Source: Candidatus Doudnabacteria bacterium RIFCSPHIGHO2_02_FULL_43_13b | GTDB lineage: Bacteria; Patescibacteriota; Doudnabacteria; UBA920; O2-02-FULL-48-8 | DNA length: 45,930 nt | Assembly: GCA_001777655.1 (NCBI GenBank) | Contig: MFER01000016.1 | Coordinates: 1 to 45,930 of the forward strand | Direction of reading: 5' to 3' | Part shown: piece after piece, positions 8,395 through 18,600 of the stretch | Position numbering within the stretch: position 1 is the stretch's first letter | How the letters are laid out: each line of letters begins with the position of its first letter | The notes under the pieces: model-generated | What the model was told of the DNA's origin: nothing | Seen by the model: the letters and a program-made list of their open reading frames with translations, nothing else | Database searches by the model: none | Made by a program: the position numbers and the translations under genes

Positions 8395-9218
8395 AAATTT
8401 TAATTTTAGGAGCCAAAGGCAGTCTAGGGCAGACGTTTGTGGATCTTTATTCCGACCATGAAGTTTCGGCATGGGATCGGCAGGAGTTGGATATTACGGA
8501 TGAAAATCTTGCTCATGACCATATTACTGAGCTGGCTCCGAAGCTGATTATAAACTGCGCGGGTTATAATAATGTCGATCAAGCCGAAGATGAACGCGAG
8601 GCGGCGGATTCGATTAACGGTTACGCTGTCGGGTTTATCGCCAGAGCGGCGGATGAAATTGGCGCAATTTTAGTTTCTTATTCCACCGGCCAGGTATTCG
8701 ACGGCGGTAATGCTTCCGGCTATAATGAGGATGATGAGACCCGGCCAGTTAATGCTTATGGCAAATCCAAGCTTCTAGGAGAAATGGAGCTTCAGGAAAA
8801 AGCAGAGAAATATTATCTCATTCGGACTTGTTGGTTATATGGCCAGCCAGCTGCCGGAAAGAAAAGCTTCACGGATATCATGCTCGATTTGGCGGCTGGG
8901 CATCAGCCAATCAATGCCGTCACAGACGAGTTTGGCAAACCGACCTTTGTCGTCGATTTAGCTCAAGCCACTCGCGCATTGATTGAGGAGCGGAAACCAT
9001 TCGGCATATATCATTTGACGAATTCCGGGGTCGCGAGCCGCTATGATTGGGCGAAAGAAATTTTTGCGATCAAAAAAATGAAAGTGAATTTACAAGCCAT
9101 GGACGCCAGTTTTTTTGAACGAAAAGCCAAGCGGCCGAAATACGAAGTATTAAATAACACGAAATTTATCGAGCTGAGGCCTTGGACCGAAGCTTTGAAA
9201 GAATATTTAAATACATGA
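8391..9218 (+). CDS. rfbD: dTDP-4-dehydrorhamnose reductase
   Basis: ILGAKGSLGQTFVDLY, ELDITDE, STGQVFDGG, NAYGKSKLLGE. Confidence 0.88.
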   Translation: MKILILGAKGSLGQTFVDLYSDHEVSAWDRQELDITDENLAHDHITELAPKLIINCAGYNNVDQAEDEREAADSINGYAVGFIARAADEIGAILVSYSTGQVFDGGNASGYNEDDETRPVNAYGKSKLLGEMELQEKAEKYYLIRTCWLYGQPAAGKKSFTDIMLDLAAGHQPINAVTDEFGKPTFVVDLAQATRALIEERKPFGIYHLTNSGVASRYDWAKEIFAIKKMKVNLQAMDASFFERKAKRPKYEVLNNTKFIELRPWTEALKEYLNT

Positions 9219-9695
9219 TGCTAATCTGCGAATGATATGCCAATCTACGAATTGCTAATATGGAACCCTCGAATTTAGTTTATCCCAAAGAATCATATAG
9301 AGTTACCGGGGTATTATATGCAACTCATAACGAACTAGGTCGATTTTGTAACGAAAAGCAATACTGTGATCGAGTTGAGCAGATTTTTAAAGAGCTAGGT
9401 ATTAAATACGAACGAGAAAAGATTTTACCACCAAGTTTTGAAGCAGAATTACCAGGACGGAATAAAATTGATTTTATTGTGGAAGGTAAAATTATATTAG
9501 AATGCAAGGCGAAAAGAGTATTAACCCGAGAAGATTACTATCAGGCTAAACGTTATTTAAGATCGTACAATAAGAAACTTGCATTATTAGTTAACTTCCG
9601 AGATAAATATATTAGACCGAAAAGAATTTTGAATTCATTAGTGAAAGAAGATTAGCAATTCGCACAATTGGCATTAATTAGCAAATTCGCATCAT
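9215..9695. repeat. 45-nt imperfect inverted repeats exactly flanking the second GxxExxY ORF
   Basis: Left 9215-9259 versus reverse complement of 9651-9695: about 38 identities by hand alignment, no net length difference. Confidence 0.85.
9260..9655 (+). CDS. GxxExxY family protein (PD-(D/E)XK nuclease superfamily)
   Basis: YATHNELGRFCNEKQYCDRVEQIFKELGIKYERE and DFIVEGKIILECKA motifs. Confidence 0.75.
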   Translation: MEPSNLVYPKESYRVTGVLYATHNELGRFCNEKQYCDRVEQIFKELGIKYEREKILPPSFEAELPGRNKIDFIVEGKIILECKAKRVLTREDYYQAKRYLRSYNKKLALLVNFRDKYIRPKRILNSLVKED

Positions 9696-9699
9696 ACTT

Positions 9700-10458
9700 A
9701 TGAAAGGCATAATTTTAGCCGGCGGGCTAGGAACCAGACTATATCCACTCACTCATGCGACGAATAAACATTTGTTGCCGGTGTTCGACAAGCCTATGAT
9801 TTATTATCCGATCAGAACCTTGGTTCGGGCTGGGATTCGGGACATTATGGTTGTTGTTTCTGGGCCTCATTCCGGCGACTTTATCCGGGTCCTGAAAAAC
9901 GGCAAGGAATTTGGGATCAAACATTTGGAATACGCTTATCAGGACGCGCCAGACGGCGGGATTGCTGACGCGCTGGTAAAAGCCGAAAGCTTTGCTGATA
10001 ATCAACCCGTCACCGTGATCTTGGGCGATAATTGCACGGATGCGAATATCGGCAAGGAAGTCCGAAGTTTTAAGGGTGGTGCCTTGGTTTTTTTGAAGAA
10101 AGTTGATGATCCTAATCGATTCGGGATTGCAGAGTTTGACAAAAAAGACTCGAGCAAGGTTATCGGCATCGTGGAAAAACCCAAAAAACCGAAAAGTAAT
10201 TTTGCTCAGACCGGGGTTTATATTTATGATAATAAAGTATTTAATTATATAAAAAAAATTAAACCCTCGGCTCGAGGCCAGTTAGAAATCACTGATTTAA
10301 ATAATATCTATATCAATGCGAAGAAATTTAATTGGGCCGAACTGAAAGGATTTTGGTCTGATGCGGGAACTTTCGAGAGCCTTTATAAAACCAGTGTTTA
10401 TTGGGCGAGAAAAATTTTGGGTAAACGAAACGAACGGAATTTAACCAGATTTGACTAG
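9700..10458 (+). CDS. rfbA: Glucose-1-phosphate thymidylyltransferase
   Basis: MKGIILAGGLGTRLYPLTHATNKHLLPVFDKPMIYYPI. Confidence 0.9.
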   Translation: MKGIILAGGLGTRLYPLTHATNKHLLPVFDKPMIYYPIRTLVRAGIRDIMVVVSGPHSGDFIRVLKNGKEFGIKHLEYAYQDAPDGGIADALVKAESFADNQPVTVILGDNCTDANIGKEVRSFKGGALVFLKKVDDPNRFGIAEFDKKDSSKVIGIVEKPKKPKSNFAQTGVYIYDNKVFNYIKKIKPSARGQLEITDLNNIYINAKKFNWAELKGFWSDAGTFESLYKTSVYWARKILGKRNERNLTRFD

Positions 10459-11374
10459 CATGCGCAATTTATTTAACGAGCGGACCCATAAATATATCTC
10501 AATCTTAATCGTGACCTTCGGAGCTTTTTTCGGCTTTGAGGCGGTCAGTTATGCTATCGGGATTTATCAGCTGAATTCCAGTCTTTATCTTTCTTTGTAT
10601 ATCTACGCCTTTCATATTTTTTGGTTGACTTTTCTGTTTGATTTGCATTTTAAGAAGCGCGGAGTGCTAGCTATCGCCCGTTTAAACCACCAGGGTCTGA
10701 AAATGTTTTGGGAAGCGTTTAAAGACCGGATCGCCCACGTCCGGAAATGGGAATACTTCCGGCATTATCAAAACTACCTTGTCCTCCCCGGCGTACTTTA
10801 TTGGGGAGTCGTGGTTTTGTTGTTTTTAAATCCATTTAAATACGGATTGAAACAGATGATAATTCTTTCTGGTACATTTGCTATGAGTGTGGCTTATTGG
10901 TATATGAAAGAGCATATCAGCCGGCAATTAGAACACCAGGCCTCTTGGATTAAAGTTTTGGCCATGGTTAAGTTGTTCGCCGCATTTTTGATTTACTCCG
11001 CCCTTTTAGGCGTGACTCTGCGATATGGATTTGAAGCCTGGTTTTTGGTCGCCGCCACATTGACTATTACTTTTCTGTTGGTTTATCAAGCGTTATTCCA
11101 ACATCGCCTGTTAACCTTTGATACTTTTTTATGGGTTGTTATAATCGCCTTTGTGGTCGGGCTGGTGTCGATTTGGGTTTACTCGCACTGGAATACCCAG
11201 TACTTTACGGGAGGATTAGTCATGCTGGCGGTTTACAATACTCTCTGGGGATTGCTTCATCATTATCTTGAACATACTTTAAGTAGGAAAATTGTTTTCG
11301 AATATTTACTAATGATGATTTTTATCATTTCTTTTCTTCTTGCTTCACACAACTTCAATCAAAAAGTAATTTAA
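10451..11374 (+). CDS. Hypothetical multi-pass membrane protein
   Basis: Long hydrophobic ORF translationally overlapping rfbA. Confidence 0.75.
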   Translation: MTSMRNLFNERTHKYISILIVTFGAFFGFEAVSYAIGIYQLNSSLYLSLYIYAFHIFWLTFLFDLHFKKRGVLAIARLNHQGLKMFWEAFKDRIAHVRKWEYFRHYQNYLVLPGVLYWGVVVLLFLNPFKYGLKQMIILSGTFAMSVAYWYMKEHISRQLEHQASWIKVLAMVKLFAAFLIYSALLGVTLRYGFEAWFLVAATLTITFLLVYQALFQHRLLTFDTFLWVVIIAFVVGLVSIWVYSHWNTQYFTGGLVMLAVYNTLWGLLHHYLEHTLSRKIVFEYLLMMIFIISFLLASHNFNQKVI

Positions 11375-11400
11375 AAAGCCCCAGGCCCGGGGCTTTTTTT
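11373..11400. terminator. Bidirectional intrinsic terminator between convergent genes
   Basis: AAAAAGCCCC aggc CGGGGCTTTTTTT. Confidence 0.9.
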
Positions 11401-11413
11401 AAATGCGCAGAAT

Positions 11414-12643
11414 TTACCAATTAGTAAACAGCGCCACTGCGGCGATTAGGAGAAAAAGTAAAATATGCGTGTGGGAATGAATGCCTGGTCGTTGAATTTT
11501 AGCGCGATGAATGATCAGGGCGTCGATAATTAGAAAACCCATGTAGATTGCCGCGAATATACCAAACAATAATCGCAGGATTTTAATCACACCTGCTTCG
11601 TTGCTCGCAACCTCAGTCGGAATCGTTTTTGAGGTTTCGTCTTCTAGACCTGAAACGCCCGGGGAAGATATGTTAACAGGGAATTCCGAAAAAGTTTTTG
11701 CGCCGTCTTGGTCTCGGGCCTCGACAACCAGGGCCTGATTTTCCAAGTTTTCGCCCGGATTAAAAGTAAATGTTCCCAAATATTGCCCATCAGTTTGGCT
11801 AGGCAGCAAAGTGATAGATTGAGCTTTAAGAGTTGCGGTAACTAGGGTTGGCTTGCCTTGAATTACGATATCGACCCCGATTTTAGTTTGATTCGAGGTA
11901 AAATCAGGTTGAATTTTTAAATCCTTAAATATTTTAATCTCAACTTTTGGTTGGGGTGGGGGAGGAGTTGGAGTTGGGATGGGCGTTGGTGTTGGCGTAG
12001 GTGTCGGCAGCGGTGGAGGCACTGGTTTAGGAGTAGGGGGAGGCGCTGGCGTTGTTTTTTTGTAAAGTGTTCCGAACAAACTGGTGATCAAAATTGCCTC
12101 CTGGTTGGGTTCATAGAGTCCGAAGAGGGAAGCCAACCCTTGATCCTCGAATTTTGTGTTGAGGATGTTGGTTCGGTGGGTGGGACTGTTCATCCACGCA
12201 TTAGTTACCGAATCGGCGTCAGTATAACCCATCGCCAAATTTTCGCCCAAAGTTAAGTAAGGCGTAAATCCGGCCGCTTCAATCCGAACCCAGACATAAT
12301 TGCCATCTGGATCAATGTGGGCAAAATAGCTTCGGTCGAGCATATCTTGGGATTTACCGTTGGCCGCGCTAACCAGTTTCGAGTTGGTGGCTAGGCCGGC
12401 AATAAATCGTTGAGTCCGTTCAAAGTTGATTTTATTCATCAGATCAGTTGGATCGATGCTGGGGGCGGCGATGGTGAAGGTATTGGGTAGCAAAAAGCGA
12501 ATTCCCCAGATCACGACACAAAAAACCGCCAAAGCTTGCGGAGTCAGCAGCCAGGGCTTATAGTCATTATATTCAGTGGGAATTAGGTAATGTTTGAGTT
12601 TCAAGGCAATTAAATTATAGCCTATCGCAAGAAGTATTGACAA
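11414..12643 (-). CDS. CAP/SCP-PR1 domain secreted/membrane protein with Pro/Thr-rich linker
   Basis: SYFAHIDPDGNYVWVRIEAAGFTPYLTLGENLAMGY...WMNSPTHRTNIL; TPTPTPTPIPTPTPPPP linker; TM segments. Confidence 0.8.
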   Translation of the reverse strand: MSILLAIGYNLIALKLKHYLIPTEYNDYKPWLLTPQALAVFCVVIWGIRFLLPNTFTIAAPSIDPTDLMNKINFERTQRFIAGLATNSKLVSAANGKSQDMLDRSYFAHIDPDGNYVWVRIEAAGFTPYLTLGENLAMGYTDADSVTNAWMNSPTHRTNILNTKFEDQGLASLFGLYEPNQEAILITSLFGTLYKKTTPAPPPTPKPVPPPLPTPTPTPTPIPTPTPPPPQPKVEIKIFKDLKIQPDFTSNQTKIGVDIVIQGKPTLVTATLKAQSITLLPSQTDGQYLGTFTFNPGENLENQALVVEARDQDGAKTFSEFPVNISSPGVSGLEDETSKTIPTEVASNEAGVIKILRLLFGIFAAIYMGFLIIDALIIHRAKIQRPGIHSHTHILLFLLIAAVALFTNW

Positions 12644-12665
12644 ATTTTCGAATTTGTGTTAATAT
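12637..12665 (+). promoter_or_regulatory. Sigma70-type promoter for the sortase gene
   Basis: TTGACA - 17 nt - TAATAT. Confidence 0.7.
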
Positions 12666-12696
12666 TATCTGTTTTGATTAAACAGTCATAAATTTT

Positions 12697-13806
12697 ATGC
12701 CCAGTAGTGAATACGCTTCTGAAATTCATCGGTTACTGAAAATTCCTGATCCCGGCTCTCAAAACGCAGGATTGCCGGAAGATTTGCCTGTAGCCGAAAC
12801 ACATTCAAAAGAAGAACTCCCGAAAATTGAGCAACCGGCCCATCATTTGGAATTTGTGCCGGAGAAAGTCCGAACGCTGAAGTTTCGGGGCTTGATTATT
12901 TACCCTACGATTTTTATCGTCGCGTTTATCATTTTCTACGCGGCATTAAATTTTTCGTCTCTAGTATCGCAGGTCGAAGGTTTTTTTATGAAACCGCAAG
13001 AAGAGGTGGTACTGGGTGATCAATTAGTTCCTTACTATCAATGGATTAGCGGTTATTATTTTTCCGTCGGCGACAGTAAATTATTGGAACCAAATAACGA
13101 TATAGACAAGGACGGTCTTTCCAACATGGATGAATTTATCATGCGGACTAATCCAATCGTTGCTGACTCAGACAGCGACGGCTATTCTGACGGAACGGAA
13201 ATTATCAATTATAAAAATCCATGGGGCAGCGGAAATATGAGTGAGACGCAAAAAAAATTGGCAGAAAATATTGATCTGAGTTTGATTAATAACCGCGTCA
13301 GCTTCAACACCTATGAGCAATCGCTGGCCGGTCAAGTTTTGGGCGCCAATACGTTTAATTATGATTTAGAAAAACCAGGCAAATTATCCATACCGCGATT
13401 ATCCACGCAAGTTCCTTTGGTCTGGTCCAAAGAGCCTGCTAATTTCGAAAACGATTTAACACAGGGAGTGGTGCATTATCCAGGCACCGCTCTGCCAGGA
13501 GAATTGGGGACGATTTACGTTTCCGGGCATTCGTCTGATTATATCTGGAAAAAGAATCCTTATCGGCAGGTATTCGCCAAACTAAATTATTTAAAACCCG
13601 GGGATGATATCTTCATTGAGCTCTTCGGAGTAGATGGTAAAACTTATAACTATCGCTACCAGGTTATGGCTACCAAAATATATGCACCAGATGATCAAAC
13701 CCAGTTTATCGACGGCTCGGGTAAAATTTTGAATCTTTCGACGTGCTGGCCGATCGGCACCCAGAAGGATCGGTTAGTGGTAACAGCAGTTCAAGTTGGG
13801 TTGTAA
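12697..13806 (+). CDS. Sortase with N-terminal TM and thrombospondin type-3-like calcium-binding repeats
   Basis: NDIDKDGLSNMDEFIMRTNPIVADSDSDGYSDGTEI; sortase core VSGHSSD and LNLSTCWPIGTQKDRLVV (catalytic His, Cys, Arg). Confidence 0.85.
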   Translation: MPSSEYASEIHRLLKIPDPGSQNAGLPEDLPVAETHSKEELPKIEQPAHHLEFVPEKVRTLKFRGLIIYPTIFIVAFIIFYAALNFSSLVSQVEGFFMKPQEEVVLGDQLVPYYQWISGYYFSVGDSKLLEPNNDIDKDGLSNMDEFIMRTNPIVADSDSDGYSDGTEIINYKNPWGSGNMSETQKKLAENIDLSLINNRVSFNTYEQSLAGQVLGANTFNYDLEKPGKLSIPRLSTQVPLVWSKEPANFENDLTQGVVHYPGTALPGELGTIYVSGHSSDYIWKKNPYRQVFAKLNYLKPGDDIFIELFGVDGKTYNYRYQVMATKIYAPDDQTQFIDGSGKILNLSTCWPIGTQKDRLVVTAVQVGL

Positions 13807-13816
13807 ATAGTCGCTT

Positions 13817-13924
13817 GGCACAGTCAAAAAATTACCGGTTGTCCAAATGCTTACGCATTTGGCAACCTGCGTGCTCGTCCCGACATTAAGTCGGGACTGC
13901 GCAGGCTAATTTTTTGCCAGTGCC
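13817..13924. repeat. Nested hairpin element: outer arms plus two internal hairpins
   Basis: Outer GGCACAGTCAAAAAATTACC / GGCTAATTTTTTGCCAGTGCC; inner GGTTGtCCAAATGC-ttac-GCATTTGGCAACC and GTCCCGAC-attaa-GTCGGGAC. Confidence 0.7.
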
Positions 13925-13975
13925 TCGCTTCAAAAAAGATTTTTGAAAAGCGGTTTTTTTGAGTTAAGTAGGGTA

Positions 13976-14014
13976 AAAAAGAGGGCGGGAATTCTTGCGA
14001 ATTCCCGCCCTTTA
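13976..14014 (-). terminator. Intrinsic terminator of the minus-strand collagen-like gene
   Basis: AAGGGCGGGAATTC gcaa GAATTCCCGCCC TCTTTTTT read on the minus strand. Confidence 0.8.
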
Positions 14015-14036
14015 GTTTGGGGCGCCGCTTAAAAGC

Positions 14037-15314
14037 TTAGCGGCGACCGAAACGGTAGTTGAAGCCCATCGTGACAGCGGACAGATTCGTTCGCTCGTGC
14101 GCGGTGAACGTGTTGGGACGGGTCGAACTGATTCCCATCCAATCCAACGCCATCGTGCCATGCAGCCCTCCGACGAGCCGCACGTTGGCTTCCGCGCGGA
14201 AACCGTAGGAGCGCGCGTCTTCCTCAGGTCGGGTGACCTTTGGAAAGTCGATGCCTTGGTAGGTCTGGTGCGTCCACGCCTTACGGCGCAGAAACCCGAA
14301 TTCACCAATGGCACTGACCTCGACGCGGCCGTTGCCAGTCTGACCTCTCGCCTCCACACCGACGATTGGCCCTGCGTAGGACCGCTCAGCGTCAGTGTTG
14401 GCTCCCTGGGCGACATATTCTTCGCACAGACACAGTCGAGACCAGCCGCCGTAGCCGCCGATGGTGAGGTCTCCCAGTGAGCGTTGATAGCCGAGCTTCA
14501 CTTTCAGCAGTTCATCGCGGCTATCGTCACTGTCACGATCCTTGTCGACCCAGTTGCCAGTGATGTCCTGGAACTCCATGCCTAAGGTTGAGCCCAGGGC
14601 ATTGGACGAGACGGATCCGAACACGCCGCTGCCTGCTCGCTCGACTCGAAGGATCGGCACCACAGCTCGGAAACTGTGCTTTTGGGGCACATCTCCGGAG
14701 TTGGGTACCGGTTCCGTATAGTCGGAGCGAACGTTTCCCATCGTGACGCCAACGCCGAACGAAATCGCGAACCCACGGCCGACTTTCTTTGTCGTCCGTG
14801 TGACGGGTGCGGGAGGCGGAGGCGGGAGAGCGACGATTGCATCAGTACCCTTTGGTCCCTGCGGACCCACGGGGCCTCGTGGACCTTGAGGTCCTTGCGG
14901 ACCAGTCGGCCCTTGCGGTCCTGGCGGACCAGGGAGGGGTTTCAGTGTTGGGAATGCAACGATCTGAAACGAATCGTTGTTGCATGCCGTCATTCGTAGC
15001 GGCAATCCGGTGCCACGGTCGTAGACGAACTCTCGCCCCTTTTCGACCTTCACGAAGCCGCGCTTGCCTTCACGGTCCGGGAGGACCATATCGACGCAGC
15101 TGTCCGAGGGGAGACCACGGACGACTTCGTTGGCGGCGAGAACGCGAGTTTTGATGACACTGGGGTAGTAGAACGGCGCGTCGACGGACGCCAGACATTC
15201 CGTGCTGGTCTTCCAATGGTCGACCAGTGTCGGTGTCTGTGCCGTCGGGCTGCTGGCGCCAAGTCCAACGAGGAGTACGAACACTCCTACGAACACTCCG
15301 ATGATATTGCGCAT
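14037..15314 (-). CDS. Secreted protein with collagen-like Gly-X-Y repeats and probable C-terminal beta-barrel-like domain
   Basis: Signal-like N-terminus MRNIIGVFVGVFVLLVGLGASSPTAQT; GPPGPQGPTGPQGPQGPRGPVGPQGPKG; ends FNYRFGRR. Strong SD AAAGGAGGGG before ATG. High-GC segment (36/60 GC in line 14041). Confidence 0.75.
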   Translation of the reverse strand: MRNIIGVFVGVFVLLVGLGASSPTAQTPTLVDHWKTSTECLASVDAPFYYPSVIKTRVLAANEVVRGLPSDSCVDMVLPDREGKRGFVKVEKGREFVYDRGTGLPLRMTACNNDSFQIVAFPTLKPLPGPPGPQGPTGPQGPQGPRGPVGPQGPKGTDAIVALPPPPPAPVTRTTKKVGRGFAISFGVGVTMGNVRSDYTEPVPNSGDVPQKHSFRAVVPILRVERAGSGVFGSVSSNALGSTLGMEFQDITGNWVDKDRDSDDSRDELLKVKLGYQRSLGDLTIGGYGGWSRLCLCEEYVAQGANTDAERSYAGPIVGVEARGQTGNGRVEVSAIGEFGFLRRKAWTHQTYQGIDFPKVTRPEEDARSYGFRAEANVRLVGGLHGTMALDWMGISSTRPNTFTAHERTNLSAVTMGFNYRFGRR

Positions 15315-15445
15315 TGTATTTACCCCTCCTTTGGGGCGCCAGTCTAGCTGGCTGATCGATCGAAAGAACGAAAGTGGTTGTGTCCTGCCCCTGATTGCCC
15401 CGAAAGGGACAGGGTAGAACTGTATATTATTCTCCTTTTCAACGA

Positions 15446-15511
15446 TTTTGTCAATAGCTCGTTAACAGTGGCGCTACCACTATTGACAAAACCACTCATC
15501 TTTGCTAAACT
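15446..15511. promoter_or_regulatory. Divergent promoter pair with inverted-repeat -35 regions
   Basis: TTTTGTCAATAG (15446-15457) and CTATTGACAAAA (15480-15491); plus strand TTGACA - 17 nt - TAAACT (15483-15511). Confidence 0.65.
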
Positions 15512-15619
15512 ACGGTGTTCATGTAATTTTTGTATTAATGGCTCGTTTTATATTCAAACGAAAGCGGCAGCATAATTTGGGTAAATTAATAATTAAGATT
15601 TAGGAAGTAGAATAGGTTT

Positions 15620-18600
15620 ATGATAAATATGCTACAAAATATTAATAAATCAACGGTGACAAAAACCGCGGCTTTGGCTTTGATTGCAGCCGTATCTGTT
15701 TCGTTTGTCGCGTTAAGTAATGCTAACACCACTTATCAACTTACAGTTAACGTCTCTGATGAGTGCGGTCCAGTTATAGGGGCTCAAGCCACGATTGTTA
15801 ATGGGCCGGATGACGGCGCGTTTGGCATCACCAACCAAGCCGGGACTTTTACTTTTAATAATCTTAGCGCCGGCGTGTTTTATATTCACGCCGCTGCCGC
15901 CGATCATGTCAGCCAAGATTCTAATTCTATTGTTTTGGACAGAAACCAAACTGTGAACTTTACTTTGACGCGCACCAACGGTGGATGTGAGCCCCTGCCG
16001 CCGCCAACCTGCACGATTACTGCTAATCCCGCTGCGATTGTTGCCGGTACTTCCTCAACTCTGTCTTGGACCTCTACCAATGCCACCAGCGCCTCGTTAA
16101 ATCAAGGCATTGGCAATGTTAGTCTCAGTGGTACGCGCATAGTTTCCCCAGCCGTAACTACTACTTATACTTTATCAGTTGCTGGTGCTGGTGGGTCTGC
16201 TACTTGCAGCGCGCCAGTTGTCGTTAACCAACCAGTGGAAAATTTTTACAATCTCACAGTCAATGTCCGCGATGTCTGCGGCCCGATCGTGGCGCAAGTG
16301 ACTATCGTTAATGGGCCGGATGACGGCGCCTTTGGCATAACGAACAACAGCGGTCAATTTATTTTCAACAACCTCAATGCTGGAGTATTCTATCTCCGTG
16401 TTGTTTCAGCCAACCATATTCCAAAAGACACCGGAACAATTGTTCTTAATTCGAATCAAACCGTGAATGTGGTCTTGGATCGCACGAATGGACCGTGTAA
16501 TCTGCCTGTCATTGGAACAATTACAGTCAGCAAACAGGTGCGCAATCAAACGCAGAACCAATCAACTTTTGTCGAAACCACTGCGGCCAACCCATCAGAT
16601 ATCGTGGAATTTAAAATTGCAGTGCCTGCCAACAATGGGGCGGTATCGAGCGTGGTTGTTTCAGACATTCTGCCGGCCAAGTTAAGTTATGTTGGCGGCT
16701 CGCTTAGAATTGACAATGTGATTAACGGCAACAGTTTGACCAACATTAGTTTGGGGGATTTGTCTGCCGGTCAGACGAAAACGATCTTGTTTAGAGCCTT
16801 AGTGGCCCAAACCTCTGAATTCGGTTTTGGGACAACTACTTTGACGAATACCGCCAATGTTAATTCCCAAAGCAATTCCGCATCCGACACTGCTTCCGTT
16901 ACGGTAACCAAAGACCAGCTCCCACAAGGTTTTTTGGACGTTGCTGACTGTAATATTATCGCGGGTTGGGCCAAAGATCCTGATAATGAATTAGCGCAGA
17001 CTGTAAAAATTTATCGCGATGGTGATTTTAATACGGGCACTCTGATTTCTACCCTGATTGCTGACCAGAATCGCGCTGACGTGGGTGCACACGCCTTCCA
17101 AATTGCCACTCCGAGTGTGCTGAGAGATGGTAATTCTCATCAAGTCTACGCCTATGTCATGAGTGGGTCGTCACATATCTTGCTTAATAATTCTCCAAAA
17201 AATGTGGTTTGCCCGATTAGTGGCCAAGTTAATGTTTCTAAAACTGTAAGAAACTTAACTCAAGGACAAATGATCTTTACAGACAGTATCGCTGCTGGCG
17301 GAGCAGACCAAGTTGAATTTAAGATCGTTGTTGGCGCCAACGCTGGATTTGTGAACAATATAATTCTTAGCGACATTCTGCCAAATAAATTGACTTATGT
17401 TTCAAATTCTCTAAGGATCAACGCAGTTAGTGTCGGGAACAGTCTTAACCAAATCAATCTGAATAATTTAACCAACGGTCAATCAAAGTTAGTTACCTTC
17501 CAAGCATCTGTAGCCGCAAGTTCTGCTTTTGCGGTTGGCACCACAGTCCTTACCAACACTGCTAACGTGGTTTCAGATCAAAACTCTGATTCGGATACTG
17601 CCAGTGTTAGCGTGACTATTTCTCAAGAACCTCACGCCCAGTTATTTATTGATAAAATGGCGAAAAATATTACTCAAGGACAAAATGTTTACGACAGCAC
17701 TATTGTTGCCAATCCGGGAGATCAGATAAGTTTCAAAATTTCCGTTACCGCTTCTGGCAACACCAGCGCACAAAACGTCGTGGTAACTGATGTTTTACCT
17801 GCCAACTTTAGCTTGGTTTCTGGGAACATTACATTCAACTTAGGGTCAGTACCAGTTGGCACTACGGAAACCGTAACTTTGGTTGCGCAGGTTGCCCAAG
17901 CTTCCAATTTCGCCTGTGGTGAAAACCCTCGGACCAACACTGCGACTGCTACTGCCAGCAATACTTCTACGGTTTTGGATTCAGTAGGTATAATTATTAA
18001 TAAAACTGAAGGTTGTGGCGGGATCAGTCCGTTATTGTCAGTGGTGAAGTTGTCTCGGAACTTAACTGCCGGCCAAACGGTCTTTACTGATAACATCTCG
18101 GCCAATCCTGGTGATCAAGTTCAATTCCAAATTCAAGTCTCTACGTCAGGCAATACTACCGCTCAGAACGTTGTGGTAACAGACACTCTTCCTGCTAATT
18201 TCAGTTTGTCTTCGGGTTCGTTGGTAAATAACCTTGGCAATATGACTGCGGGATCGGTTCAAACAGTAACCCTTACCGCTAATATTGCTTCTGATTCAAA
18301 CTTTGATTGCGGGTCAACGACAAGGACGAATACTGTCCAAGCTACGGCTACCAATTCAAATTCGGCGACAGATACGACTAATGTTGTGGTTTTGCGCAGT
18401 AATGGATGCGGGGGAGGCGGATCTAATTTCGTCACGCTTTCATTTACTAAAGAAGTAAGGAATATTAGCACCAATACTTCTTTCGCCAATACAGTTAACG
18501 CTTCCAACAACGACCGCGTACAATTTAAGTTGGTTGTTCGAAATAACAATGTTTCGACGGCTGCCAACAATGTCAGAATTACTGATACGCTGCCTTCTGG

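Noticed and set aside
11951-12256. Plus-strand ORF rich in Trp/Arg
   Set aside because: Antisense of the Pro/Thr-rich linker and CAP domain of the minus-strand gene.
14097-15154. Several overlapping ORFs on both strands in the high-GC island
   Set aside because: High GC lowers stop frequency; only the 14037..15314 minus ORF has signal peptide, repeats, SD and terminator.
17722-18570. Antisense ORFs 17722..18105 and 18259..18570 on the minus strand
   Set aside because: Lie inside the well-supported DUF11 repeat gene; low-complexity translations caused by its codon bias.
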